From Scopulariopsis brevicaulis (taxonomy: Eukaryota; Ascomycota; Sordariomycetes; Microascales; Microascaceae): a stretch of 64,000 bases of DNA. The notes under the pieces are model-generated. The model saw nothing but the letters and a program-made list of their open reading frames with translations. It was not told where the DNA came from and made no database searches. Shown here piece after piece: positions 36,001-47,208 of this stretch. The position numbers and the translations under genes are program-made. The stretch lies in assembly GCA_017657125.1 (NCBI GenBank), contig JAGFNX010000345.1:1-64000 (forward strand). The letters run 5' to 3'. Every line of letters begins with the position of its first letter. Position 1 is the stretch's first letter.

Positions 36001-36464
36001 GCCAGAACGCCAGTGCGAAGGAGGTCCCCAACAAGTACTACAAGAAGAGCGCCGCCGTCCACGAGAACATCCTCCGCGTGTTCACCGACCCTTCGTACGC
36101 CGAGCTGGAGACCGTCTTCGACGGAACGTCTGCTGAGAGCGGCTCGAACTTTGGCCCCGATCCTGTCGGGGACTTCAAAGAACAGGCCGCCCTTCCCGAC
36201 GGGCAGTATGTCCGCCGCCACATGCGCTATATGAAGCTCGCCCTCGAGCGCCTGGGGTCCTGGCCCAAGGACTACGCGGAGTACGAGCGTCTTAATGCCG
36301 AGATCTTCAGGCAGTACCCCGACGACTTGAAGGACGTGGCGGGGGTGGAGAAGTGGAACCTTCGTGGGTATGGGGCTGGCAAGGCCGAGGCCAAGGATGA
36401 CCTCCTGAACACTGGGTTTAACAACTGGGAAATTCTCATCTCCAGAAATGGCGAGACTGAGTAG
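30096..36464 (+). CDS. Large STAND/NACHT-type NTPase with helical (TPR-like) repeats, NLR-like
   Basis: Four exons: 30096-30557, 30619-30958, 31029-31304 and 31363-36464 (introns of 61, 70 and 58 nt), encoding 2059 residues. The N-terminal third begins with a disordered Ser/Arg-rich segment and a helical domain (TTHDSILEWIRTQRMSQLP... SWAQLFVERLHSFEVAIEEF). The NTPase follows: Walker A GKPGSGKT at 326-333 (HISGKPGSGKTVLASV) and Walker B LVLVVDGLDE with Asp437 and Asp440, as in nephrocystin-3-like NACHT proteins. The remaining ~1,500 residues are almost wholly alpha-helical with tetratricopeptide-like pairs (for example ALARMCQDTENNEVEAIKLYEELL). The architecture matches fungal NLR-like signalling ATPases, but the N-terminus is not a recognised HET, patatin or Goodbye effector. 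From memory the opening block is conserved across Pezizomycotina, which suggests a housekeeping role. Every splice junction keeps the frame. Confidence 0.88.
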
Positions 36465-38223
36465 GTCAGGCACGGATCGCCGCGGTTTTCTTTTGTCTTT
36501 TTTCTTTTTTTCATTAGCTGCTGCTCAGGACGTGTATTAGTGGTGCAGGTCTCAGTAGGTTTGCCGGATTCGCGGGATGTAATTTATACCGAGAATAGTC
36601 AAAGTAACCAAGTTTTATGTTTTCACCACGTTCTGTTCGTTTGCTTGCATGCGTAGCGCCTAGCTCAATCGACTGAGTAGCAGCCACGGATTCTGTGGGT
36701 AGGGGCTTCAACTCGCCTCATCATCACTCCTGGGGTCTATTCCGCTGGGCCAGGTGCCAAGTGAAGGGAGGCTGGGCCGGTGGTGGACTCAGAGGGAGAG
36801 CATGTTGGCGTCTGCTGTGGCCTTGAAGCCGATGTCGACCATCTCGGAGCCGGAGCACTACGTCTTCGCTACGTAAGTGGATATCGTAGCTACAGCAACT
36901 TAGGTATTTCCTTTTCGGTTAGTATATATATAATTCCTCGCGCGGCAATCAGTTAAGAGTGTCTCCCCCTATTTCACGACTCATGACATTGCTAGTGACG
37001 CTAGATGCTACTTACTCCGGGCAGCATCTAACAGCCGTTTCCCTAGCTCTAAGCGCGAACTATACGTCCTACTCCAGAACCTCCCCGTATATCGCCGTGT
37101 AGGCCCTCGTGTAGGGCGCCGGACACTCTAGGCCGGGCGAATAGACGCCCTACCTAGCGAGCGGGTGCTGAGACCTCCGAACGCCCGACGATCTCGGGGT
37201 CTGTGTAAGTTTGCTTGGGATGATGTACGATGGGCAAGGACTGAGGAACCTGTGCCGGCATCGGCATCGCAGAAGGTGGGGGTTGAAGGAAACCCCGGTC
37301 TGTGGCGAGACTCGCGGCGCAGTATGGAGGGTGAAGTCAAAGTGTAAGTGTAAGTGTAAGCGGTGTGATGTGACGTGACGTGACGGCGTCCGCTTAAGCA
37401 TCTCGAGGGGCTTAATCATCCGATGTTCCCGGGGCCAACGCACAACACACGCCACACGCCCGCAAAGCCGGCCGAGGGCGCAAGCCGAGATCTGGACGCT
37501 TGGGCGCGAGGCCCTGCATGTCGTCACATACCTCGCAGGTCCCTGGAAGGACTGGCTGCCCGTCTGGACGTCAGGATGAGGGGTAACAGGGGGTTGGTGG
37601 CCTTAATTGGTGGTTGGGTTTCCCTTCCACCTTGCCGTTCTGTGCGTGCGGGCACACGCCATCAGATCCCACTTTTCGTTTCTCGCCAGAGTTCCTCATT
37701 TGGTCGCTTCGGGAGCTATGCGAGGGGGGGAGGGGGGCCGCATGCAGGTTCTCCCCGCTGCAGATGTCGGGTATAATGCAGGGGGCGAGGAGCCCCCGTC
37801 GATCCCCGCGCTCGAATGCGGCCGCCGGCTTCAGGCCGGCTTCTCCACGAAGGCGCGGGGTATTCTGACCAGACGTGACGGCTTTCCAGTCTTGTCGGTA
37901 TGGAGATGCCGCCAGACTCGCGTCCGTGTCAAAAGACCGGGACATGACAAGGGAAATGGGAGGGGAGAGGGTTACAGCGGAGAGCCAAACTCCTCGAGTT
38001 TCTGGCAAGCGCTTGATGAAAACCAAGTTTCCCCAAATGCTTTCACCTCACCCGAATCTACAAAAAAGAGTAAAAGAAAAAGAGAAAGAGAAAACCTTCA
38101 GTATAGTTTTTATACATCCTAAGAAACAAGCAAAATACAGCCAACGGTCTAAAGCGCGCAGAACCTCCCACTCCACCCAACCCAGTATACAACCAGGCCC
38201 ATCTCCCGGGCCCTGCCAGTAGC
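36465..38223. other. Convergent intergenic region (1.8 kb)
   Basis: Between the STAND gene (+) and VPS10 (-). It contains a degenerate tRNA-like sequence near 36652-36715, short tandem hexamer and pentamer repeats at 37341-37385, and otherwise unremarkable sequence. No gene recognised. Confidence 0.45.
37341..37385. repeat. Short tandem repeats: GTAAGT x3 and GTGAC x3
   Basis: AGTGTAAGTGTAAGTGTAAG (37341-37360) followed within six bases by a run of GTGAC units up to about 37385. A simple microsatellite pair in non-coding DNA. Confidence 0.8.
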
Positions 38224-41200
38224 CTACACCTCCTCATCACTCTCCTCGCCAAGCAACTCCCCCTCCACATCGTCATAATCTCCCATACTCCTCGCGAAGC
38301 TGTCCCTCGTCGTATACCTCCCGCCCCCCCTAGAGAACCAACCCCCACCCCCGCCCCCAACCCCCGTCGCAACCCCCCTATACGCGCTCGTCGCAGCCCT
38401 CCAAAGACTCGTCGCAACAAGTGGCAGCGCCGCCACAACGGCAACAACAGCCGACACCACCACGACGGGATACCGTACCCACGCCGCGTCGCTGTCGATC
38501 CCCAGCCCGCCCCCCTCGCCGAGCCGGATCTGCCCAAACTGCGCCCTCCAGTTGCGCCACACGTACCACCCCGCGCCGGCCGCCAGCGCGATCGGCACCG
38601 TGACGGCGAAGAAGATGGCCACGCCCGAGACGCGGTGGCGCCGCTCGTACTCCTCCTCGTGGCCGCCGCACGGGACGCTTCGGAGCGCCGAGTCCAGGTT
38701 CGCGCCGCCGCGGCAGGTCGTCAGGGGGATGCGGCGGTAGCCGGTTGGCTCGAAGTACTCCACTGCGTCTGGGTGGCGGGCGCACCATTCCTCTGCTGAG
38801 AGGGGCGAGAGGCCTGGGACGAGGTTGCACTGGCCGCTGCTGTCGAGTTCGTAGTTGTAGGCACTAGCCGTGTTAGTATCGCGCAAGGTGGGCGTGAAGG
38901 GAAAGGGGGCAAACTCACCACTCAAAGTCGGCGCGGGTGCAGCCGCAGGTCTCCGCCATCCGGTCGTGCTTCATCCGCCCGCCATTGTAGCACTGCTTTT
39001 CCGGTATCTTCCGCAGGTACCTCGACTTGTGCCCAAAGAGGCACTCGTCGTCGCCCGTCGGGCTCTTCGGGGTCCAAGTGTAGTAGTCATCCAGCTCACA
39101 CGGCTTGGATGCCAGACCCGTAAAGTCGACGTTCACGGCCACAATATCCCCCTTCTCGTTGCCGCACCACAGTACAAAGTTCCGCGAGCTCCCCGCCCGC
39201 TGCGACGTGATATCGTACACCGCCATGTCCTCTTTCGCAAATTCGTACTTGCTCCACGTCTTGCCCTCGTCCGTCGAGTACAGCACGTGGTTCGTCCGCA
39301 CCTCGTTGTCCGCCCGCCACTGCTTGACCAGCACCGTGAGGGACCCCTGGTCGCCGTACTGCCACGTCCAGACCCCCTTCTGCACCTGCTTCCACGTCAT
39401 GCCGCCGTCCGTCGTCATGTACGTGTCCGCCTTGTCGAGGTCCTCGAGGTGCGCGCCCACGTTGCCCACGCCGAACATGAGGCCCACGGCCGTCGCCGCC
39501 GCGTAGCTCTTGCGCCGGTCAGTCCGCTCCGTGTACCCGTGGAGATGGAGCGCGCAGGAGGAGTCGCCCGTGTCGCTCCTGCACGAGAACGCCTTGTCGT
39601 CGGCGTCCTTCCCGGGCGGCGCGAGGTAGAACCACTCGGCGCCGTCGCTGTGGGTGATCTTGGTCTGCAGCCTCTTGGCCTCGTCCGTCTCCTTTCCGTT
39701 GGCCACCGTGTTGATGACCGAGACGCCCTCGAGGCCCGGAATCTTCTCAAAGTCGACGTAGAAGGCGTCGTCGCAGTTGACGTTGCTCGCGCTGAGCACG
39801 TACGAAGTGCCGTTGGAGTTACTCTTGAGGATGTTCCCGAAGCGGTGCCCGCTCTTATCCTCCATCGGCACAAACATGTTGATGGCGTGGGTCGAACTGT
39901 CGAGGATCGTGTACTCGCGGCTGCGGTCGGCCTCGAGATTGGACGGGAACTTGACCTGGGCATACTTGTGGCCATCCATGCTCGCAAACGCAATCAGGCC
40001 GGGCTCGTCCTCCTCTTCCGCCGCAACAATGATGAACTCTGACATCGTGGCAAAGTTGAGCACCCCGGCCACCTTGTCCGAGTCGGTTATGTTAAGGGTA
40101 GGGTGGTCAATCATCTCGTCAAAGAAATCGTTGCTCACGAATAGCTGCCGGCCCTTTTCCTCCTCGTCTTCGGCCGTGCCGAGGCACACAATCTGCTTCA
40201 CTGGGCGGAACTTGTACGCCTCGCTGCCAGTGAACTCGCATTTTTCCGCGTGCCGCACGATCCTCGTCCACTTGTCGCCTCTATTCCGAGACATGTGGGC
40301 CTCGCGATTGCAGTCTTTACCATTGTCATCGCACACATCGGCCAGTAAGATCATCCAGTCTTTCTTGTCCGGGTGGAACGAGAATGGGTAGGCGTCTCGG
40401 ACGGGGAGTCCGGGCGCCTTGAACGAGTGGAAGTGGGCGCCCCGGTCAACGGTGTAGATGACCTTCTCCGTCTTCGTGGTAAAGAACATCACGTCGTTGT
40501 AGGTCGGGTGCGGGTAGATGCCCAGGATATCCTCTCCTTCAAGGATCCTCTCCCAGCTCTTCCCGTGGTCCGTCGTGCGCCAGAGCTTGTCCTCTGGTAT
40601 CATGTTATCGCCCGAGTATTTGACCGGTCGCACAATGATCGTCTCGTCGTTTTGCTCGCTCACGTCGCCCCTCTCGAGGTAGTACTTCTGGAAGTCCTTG
40701 TACTCGGACTCGAAGACGAACTGGTTATGGCCGACGTTGCCGTCGCCGCTTGACGGCGGGCCCCCGGCGGTATCACTGCACTTCCTGTCCACAAGATCGT
40801 CCTTCTGGGAGCCACCGGTGCGCTTGCAGGTGTTTCCCGGGATCAGGCGCCACCCCGAAGACCCCTTGAAGGTATCATCAGCCCCGGCGTTCTTGCAGGC
40901 GCCATCCGAGTCGATCAATGGACCATCTCGCACGCACTCTCCCTCGTCGTTCCGGACAAAGTTGAAATCGCACTCGAAATCACTGTCCGAGCACTCGCAG
41001 TCCTCGGTCTCCGCGACGGGATCGGTAAAGACTTTCCTGACGAAGCATTGGGCGTCCTTCTTGCGCCTATGGAACGACTGCTTGTGGCCCATGATGCAGG
41101 TCGGTTTATTGTCGCTGTCCGCACGGGCATGCCAGAGCTCTATGTCACTGGCATCGCAGGTCCTCTCACTCAGGCCGTCGAAATCGATGCTGATCATCTG

Positions 41201-42811
41201 GTACTGGTTCCCAGCCTTGCCAAACAAGAGGAACACCAGGGTTGACGAGTCTTGCGTAGTTGTGAGCCAGATCGGCCTGATGCGTAGCTTGTCGGGGAGC
41301 GAGACCTGTTTCCAGTTCTCGCCATGGTCCGTGGAGTAGCTAAACTCGCTCACTTCCTCTTCGTTGGACTCCTTGATGGCCACAAGGATGGAGCCATGGT
41401 CGCCCACGCTGTACTTGTGAGGGCCGTCAAGCGCCTTCTTCCAGGAGACACCGGCATTATCTGAGACATAGAGATCGGCATCCTCGAGGCTCTTGAGCTG
41501 GCTGCCCGTGTTTCCATTTGCCATCAAGAGGCCGGGAGCGGGGCTGGAGAAGACGCGGCCGATGTTAATGACTTCGGTGACTGAGTGTAGGTGAATTCTC
41601 TCGTCTCCCGCGGTGACCTCTTCAAAGGTGCGCCCATCATCGAACGTGATCTCGGTAACGATTTCCTTCTTCTCAAAGACACTATCCTCAATCTCGTCGC
41701 CATTCTTCACCTTGTTGAGAAGGAAGACGCCCTGGATCTCCGTAATCTTCTCAAAGTCGACGAGGCCGCGGTCGTCGCGGTTCGTGTGCTCTAGGTTCTC
41801 GATAAAGTACGTGCCGTCCGAGTTGCTCGTGAACATGACGCCCATGGGGTTCGACGGCCGCGTGTTCATGACGTCGATCTGGATGCTGTAGTTCGTACTC
41901 TCGAGGACCGTGTACGCGCCCTGGTTCACGGTGTGGCCGTGGCTGAGGGGAAACATTGCCCTGTGCCAGTTGACCGTGTCCGTCGTGACGTAGAGCGCCA
42001 TCTCGTCGCTTCCCGGCGCCGCCGCCGCGACCAGCAGGTACTTTGTCACCACGGCCATGTTCACGACGCCCAAGACGCTCTTGGAGGACTCCATGTCCGG
42101 CTCGATCTCCTGGACCGCGCCGTCCTCCTCGCGGAAGAAATTATCCGACATGATGAGGCGCTGGTCCTCCTTGAAAATGGATATCGAGTCCTTGACGACG
42201 CAGAGGATCCTGTTCTTGTCCTTGTGCTCGTCGCCCGTCGTGAACTGGGGCGCGGACTTGGCCCACCAGCACCCGGACGTGTCGCGCCGCGTCAGGTCGA
42301 CAATCGGCGTCGTGAAGCCGTCCGTCGTGTGCGTCGTCACCTCTTCGCAGAATATCCCCTTGCAGATCATGCCGTTGAACAATATGCGATCAGGGTCGTC
42401 GGCGTGGAAGCGGAGAATCTCGTTCTGGAAGACACTGGTATCCGCATAACTGTTGAACTCCTTCCACGTCTTGCCGTTGTCGTCCGTGTAGTAGTGGTCG
42501 TTCCGCTCACCGAGGGCATACGCTCTGTTGGGCGCGAATTCGTGCATCACGAGCAGGTACGCCTTGCCGTCGGGGATATCGTCCACCTTCCTCCAGTTCC
42601 CGCCCGCGTCGCCGGACCACCTATAGAGCACCTTCTCGACCGGGTCGTGGTAAAGAACGTCGTCGGAGCCGCGGAAGTACTTGAGGGCGCCGGGGGAGTT
42701 ATCGAAGGTGGCGACGCCCATGGATGGCTCGGCGGACTCGGCCACGCCAGCCCATAGCAGGGCGGAGATGAGGATGCGCCGCCATGAGGCCGCGCTGCCT
42801 CGGAACCGCAT
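38224..42811 (-). CDS. VPS10: Vacuolar protein sorting receptor VPS10 (sortilin family)
   Basis: Type I receptor that cycles between late Golgi and endosome and delivers carboxypeptidase Y and other hydrolases to the vacuole. Two exons: 42811-38919 and 38863-38224 (55-nt intron), 1510 residues, the usual fungal size. A signal peptide is visible (RRILISALLWAGVAESAEP). Two tandem VPS10 beta-propeller domains contain many Asp-box type strands (YYTDDNGKTWKEF, YSTDHGENWKQV, RTTDHGKSWERI, MTTDGGMTWKQV, YSTDEGKTWSKYEF). Each ends with a cysteine-rich module, CECSDSDFECDFNF in the first and CGCTRADFEC-AYNYE in the second; the second is split by the intron, which confirms the join. Hydrophobic spans lie at about 1378-1400 and 1429-1452, then a cytosolic Gly-rich tail ending in an acidic DDVEGELLGEESDEEV. 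The start is the first ATG followed by the signal peptide. Confidence 0.95.
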
Positions 42812-43854
42812 CACGTCGCGCGTGTGTGATGGAAGACGCTCATTAACGGTGTTAAAGAGAGCGTCGGTGGATCGCCGTGAGTCGATACAAGTGTCTACAC
42901 GGGTAGACGATGGTCGGATGGTGCGAGACGGTCCAGCCGAAGAAGGGTTGTTTTGGTGAAGATGATCAAGTCCGGGACAGGCTGAGAGCAACGTCAGTCC
43001 AGGCAGCTGTAACAAGCGATGGATCCGCTTGCAAGCCGTGCCAGGAACGAGGTGCGGCTGTGGAGGGTGACTAAGCTATTAATAGCTCCTTCGCCACGCC
43101 AATCCCTGTTCAGGGATCCACCCCGGCATGAGCAGCGCCGGCCCCGGCGCCCTACGAGGCAACACCGTGTTAACAACCGCCTTAGAACCTAGATCAGGCT
43201 ACGACTTGGGAGGTATTGGACCTGTTAGAGCTTCATCCGATCTTGACGCTGTCCATTGGCATATTCGTCGCAGTCTTGTACTCTTTGTCGTCGTTTGTAT
43301 TTCGTCGGATGTTCTATTTCGGTGCGTAGAAAAGGCGGGGGCTGCACTTGGAATATGTGCAACACGATGTTCGTCAACATTCGAGCACAGATGCTGCTAC
43401 ACGTAGAAGCCTAATAATACTTCCCACTCCCGAGTTGAAACAGAATGAAGATGTACTGAACATGGAATTCCTAACTGAACTAGGCGAGGATCAAATAGCA
43501 CCGCAAGAACTTCGATTGCCCTGCCACAAAAATCTGGCAGGCGAGGGGTCTCGCAAAGTAATGCACACGATTGTCCCAGAAACCATTCTCATGGTTGAAG
43601 TGGATATCAAAAGTCGACAAGGTGGTGGAATAAACGCGAAAACTCAGTATCAGGAACAAATTAGACATGTAATCGTCAGTCCACGGAACTCGACTCGAGG
43701 GAAAGAGTGTCCTAGTCCCACTGGTCGAAAAGAACTCCCGTTTCCCATTATCTTTAGCGTTCCCATCGTAAAACACGCAATTCGTACAGTCCTCCCATCC
43801 ACACAACACTTCCGGGCGTCCCCTTCACGCGCCCCTGCTCACCGCGGCGACAGC
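42812..43854. other. Intergenic region upstream of VPS10
   Basis: About 1 kb between the VPS10 start and the 3' end of the NTF2-like gene, both on the minus strand. It should contain the VPS10 promoter. No distinct element is recognised; AT content is higher from 43430 to 43700. Confidence 0.45.
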
Positions 43855-45749
43855 TTAGTCGGCTTCCGGGTACAGCCAGTCACGGTTAGTGCCCTTCTTA
43901 TTGCCCATGCCGTCGCCGGCAATCGCGATGCCCCTGCGGTCCGACCTGTCCGACCCGCCGTGCGAGTCGAACTTCCTCGAGCCCATGCCATCGCCGGCGA
44001 CGGCAATTTTCTTCTCGGCGACGGGCTTCCGGCCGGGGATGGCAGCGCGGGCGTTCTCCTTCTCGCTGACCGGGGACTCGTCCGTGGCGGCCCAGTTGGC
44101 CTCCATCATCCTCACGGCCTTCTTGCGGTCCTCGGACACCTTGGTGGGCTGTGGCGTCACGGCGTCCTGCGGCTCGTCGGTCATGTGCCAGTGAGAATCG
44201 AAGTCCTTCCTGCGATCCTTCAGGTTGGTGATGTTTCCGAGAGCGTCAGGATCCGCGCCGGCGTTGCTACCGTCCTCACTGTGCACGTTGTTGTCGTACA
44301 GGCCGAGGCCCGAGTTGTGCATGGCACCCCTGGGCTTACCAGTGCGGCGAGGCCCCGTGGGCTCGGGACCATCGTCGACAAAGTCAAAGTGAGTCTCGGC
44401 GTCGCGGCGGGGCTTCGCCATGGTCCTGTACGGACCCGGGGTGTCCGAGGCGGCGTCGACCTCCGGGTCCCAGTGGCGGACGTCCTGGGGGCGGACGCCC
44501 TTGCTGGGACGCGGCTTCTGCGGGGTGACGAAGTCGTCAAACGACCACGAGCTGTCATGCTTCGACCTCGACCTGCTCCTAGAGGCCGAGGCTTCGGCCT
44601 TGGCCTGCTCCTCGGTATTACCAAGGTCAAAGTGGCTGTACCTGCTGGGGTGGGGCCGAACGAAGCGGTCGACCTTGGCCTTGCCAGGGGCATTATCCTG
44701 CTGGTTGGCCTCAGTCTCGGCGTCGAAGAGACGGCTGGGCTGGAAGTTCTTCCCGGCACCAATCTTGGGCGCGACAGGCCTCGTTCGGCCACGTCCCGGA
44801 GTCTCCTCGTCCTCCTCTTCCTCCTCGCCCCAGAGGCGGTTCGGCATGTAGTTCTTGCCGGCGCCAGCCTTGGGGGCGATGGCCCTACTCGGGGACTGAG
44901 AGTGTACCCGGTTGTGGGGGTCACTCTCATCGTCAGACGGCTCGTCGCCCAGGATCTGGGTGATAGACCGCTCGCGCGGTCGGGTGCCTGCATAGGGCGA
45001 CACAACTCGCGCCGGCGGCTTCTCAAGCTCCTCCCGGGACGCGAAAAGCTCCAGCGACGCATGGGGGTCGCGAAGGGCATTGGAGCCCCCGCGAGAGCGC
45101 TTATCGACGGCATCCGCCGACCCGGGGGCGACCTCGGGCGACTTGATGCAAGTCGTGAGGACGCGAAGTTGTTCGTTGTGGTCGCGGATAGGCCAGTTGC
45201 GACCAGTCCTACCAATGACGTCGACCTGCTTGAGGAGGGCACCCTGGTCCCAGCTCTGTCGGATTTGCGCGATCTTGCCTTGGCTGTCGAAGGACACAAT
45301 GTGCATCTGCGCGGGAAAAAAAAAATAAGTTAGCAAAACGCTCGGAGAACCGTGACTCGCAGCTTAAGTGTGGGAGGTGAAAGGTGCCACAAGGGTCACG
45401 GAGAAACAAGACGAGACATGACAGGAGTGGAGAGGTAGTGTCTTACAATCGGGAGGTGAACCTCCAGGTCGGCCAGGAAGTTGTCGTCCAGGCCGGGCAG
45501 GTAGGGCCCGCCGCTCGTTATGAAGGTGAGCGAGGCCTTGATCTGGAAGGCGACGACATTCTTGCCGTCAATGATCTCGAGAATCTGCTCGCCGGACTTG
45601 GTCACCTGGTTGCGCAGGGTGGTGAAGTGCTTGATGATCTCAGTGGCGCCCCGGATGGTCGTGGTGGTGGTGATGTAGTGTAGCGTGGCGCCCTCGGCGA
45701 GCAGCGACGAGTTTGGCGAGGCCAGGAACTGCTGGTACGACGACGCCAT
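43855..45749 (-). CDS. NTF2-fold protein with long disordered tail of repeated short motifs
   Basis: Two exons: 45749-45447 (101 codons) and 45306-43855 (484 codons with stop), 140-nt intron, 584 residues. Residues 1 to about 170 form an NTF2-like domain: SSYQQFLASPNSSLLAEGATLHYITTTTTIRG, KHFTTLRNQVTK, then FLADLEVHLPI joined to MHIVSFDSQGKIAQIRQSWDQGALLKQVDVIG, the typical last strands of the fold. The rest is charged and apparently disordered but carries repeated motifs: APKAGAGKN at 245-253 and APKIGAGKN at 280-288, each followed by (Y/F)xPxRL(W/F); AGDGMG at 538-543 and 564-569; and several aromatic-acidic words (SHFDLG, WSFDDF, HFDFVDD, NWAATDE). The NTF2 fold is used for transport and RNA export adaptors among others, so a function cannot be chosen. 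Family members occur in other Pezizomycotina as far as I recall. Confidence 0.82.
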
Positions 45750-47208
45750 TGTTGCTCAGATTCGGAGGCTATCGCGTGGCTGATGTTGGGATACGCGCGG
45801 TTTCTCGGGGGTTGTCGTTTTGTTGACGCTTTAGTTCAGTCTAGATGACGATGAGGCAGGAGGTAGGGGACACGAAACGTTTCAAGAGAGTGACAGTGAC
45901 GGGTATATCGCGCGAGGGATATGCCTGTCGGGACAAGCAGCAGGAAAGGTTCGAATGGGGAAAGGCCGCGCGACGCGAAGGGTGTGAGAGGGAGAGGGAG
46001 GAGGGGAGGGGGGAGACATCCAGTGGGTAAAACGGATGCGATATGAAAGGGCCTTGTGGAGAGCGAGTACATACAAAATACAAAAGCGCCGAGTGGGTCT
46101 ATGCGCCTCGGGGAAGGAGGCGCGACACGCCTAATGTGCGTCGTGGTGTTACTGGGGGTGGAGCCTGCATCCCGTCCCTTGCACCGCCAAAAAGACAGCT
46201 CTAGCTGCAGGGGAAGCGCATCGGTGCTTCTAGTCTCTACGGAACAGCGACAGAGACTTGTTACTTTACTACGCTCTCAGGAGACGCGATTCTCGGAGAC
46301 AACCTTTGTCTGTTTACTTACGGAAACTGAAAACGCCCGCTTCCCCGGTGTCTGAAAGCTGACGCCAACCCAATCATCCGCCCCCGTGCCCCTGACAACC
46401 TCACCGCCCCACCTACCCAAACCAAAATATTTACTTAGCCCCCACTGTTATTGGATGAAGCAATGCGCCACCGGACGGACAGGCACAGGGCCGTTTGCCC
46501 AATGCACATGCCATGTTTGCATCGTCGATGGATTCAACCTGTCCATCCTGTCTTCCCAGAGACAGGAAGATATAATCAATGGCCACATCTCCCTCGTTGC
46601 CGTCGCGATTGCGCGCCGCATCATGGGCATAAATGTCCCGAATATTCCGTGTCAACGCCTCTTGTTTCATGCTTAGCCCGTTCAGGCTAGTCCAGGGAGA
46701 TGTCCGTCTTGTCCCTGCCGATTGGCCCCATTCGGCACATAATTATGTAATCGACGATGCTCAGACTGCACCTTCACGTTCCCACCGGCACCCAGCACCC
46801 AGATGCACACTGCCTAGGCAAACCACGGTATTCATTCCAAGGATGCTTTCATTATACGATGCGAGAGAGACTATTAAGACTTGAAAATAAAACGCCGCAA
46901 CCCAGATAATCCCACTTGCCGCGCTCACTTCCCTCGTTCAGCCAAGAGCCGAGTAAGCGGCGGAGCAAAAAAGTCCAGGGCCCACGCCGATATCAACAAG
47001 GGTCGCGGGTAATGCCGATATTCCGAATAGGGGCGGAGATACGGGACAGGATGCCCAACAGATCTGCGCAAGCTCCAGCATGCAACCCTCGTACGACGTC
47101 CTGACCGTGCCGTCCAGATCCAGTCCCAACGCCAGGCGCCACATTCCGGTGGCCGTCCTCAATTAACCCAATCCAAACCCAAACAGAATACTCAAACGCA
47201 CCCCCTCA
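45750..47208. other. Intergenic region (1.5 kb)
   Basis: Between the start of the NTF2-fold gene and the 3' end of the permease gene, both on the minus strand. A G/A-rich tract at about 45955-46017 (C/T-rich on the coding strand) sits in the promoter/leader of the NTF2-fold gene. No gene seen. Confidence 0.45.

Noticed and set aside
38870..40042. 390-codon plus-strand open frame opposite VPS10
   Set aside because: Antisense shadow of the VPS10 coding sequence; Val/Arg/His-rich and featureless.
43348..45333. 661-codon plus-strand open frame opposite the NTF2-fold gene
   Set aside because: Same reason: antisense frame of biased codons; the minus strand has a recognisable fold and a proper intron.
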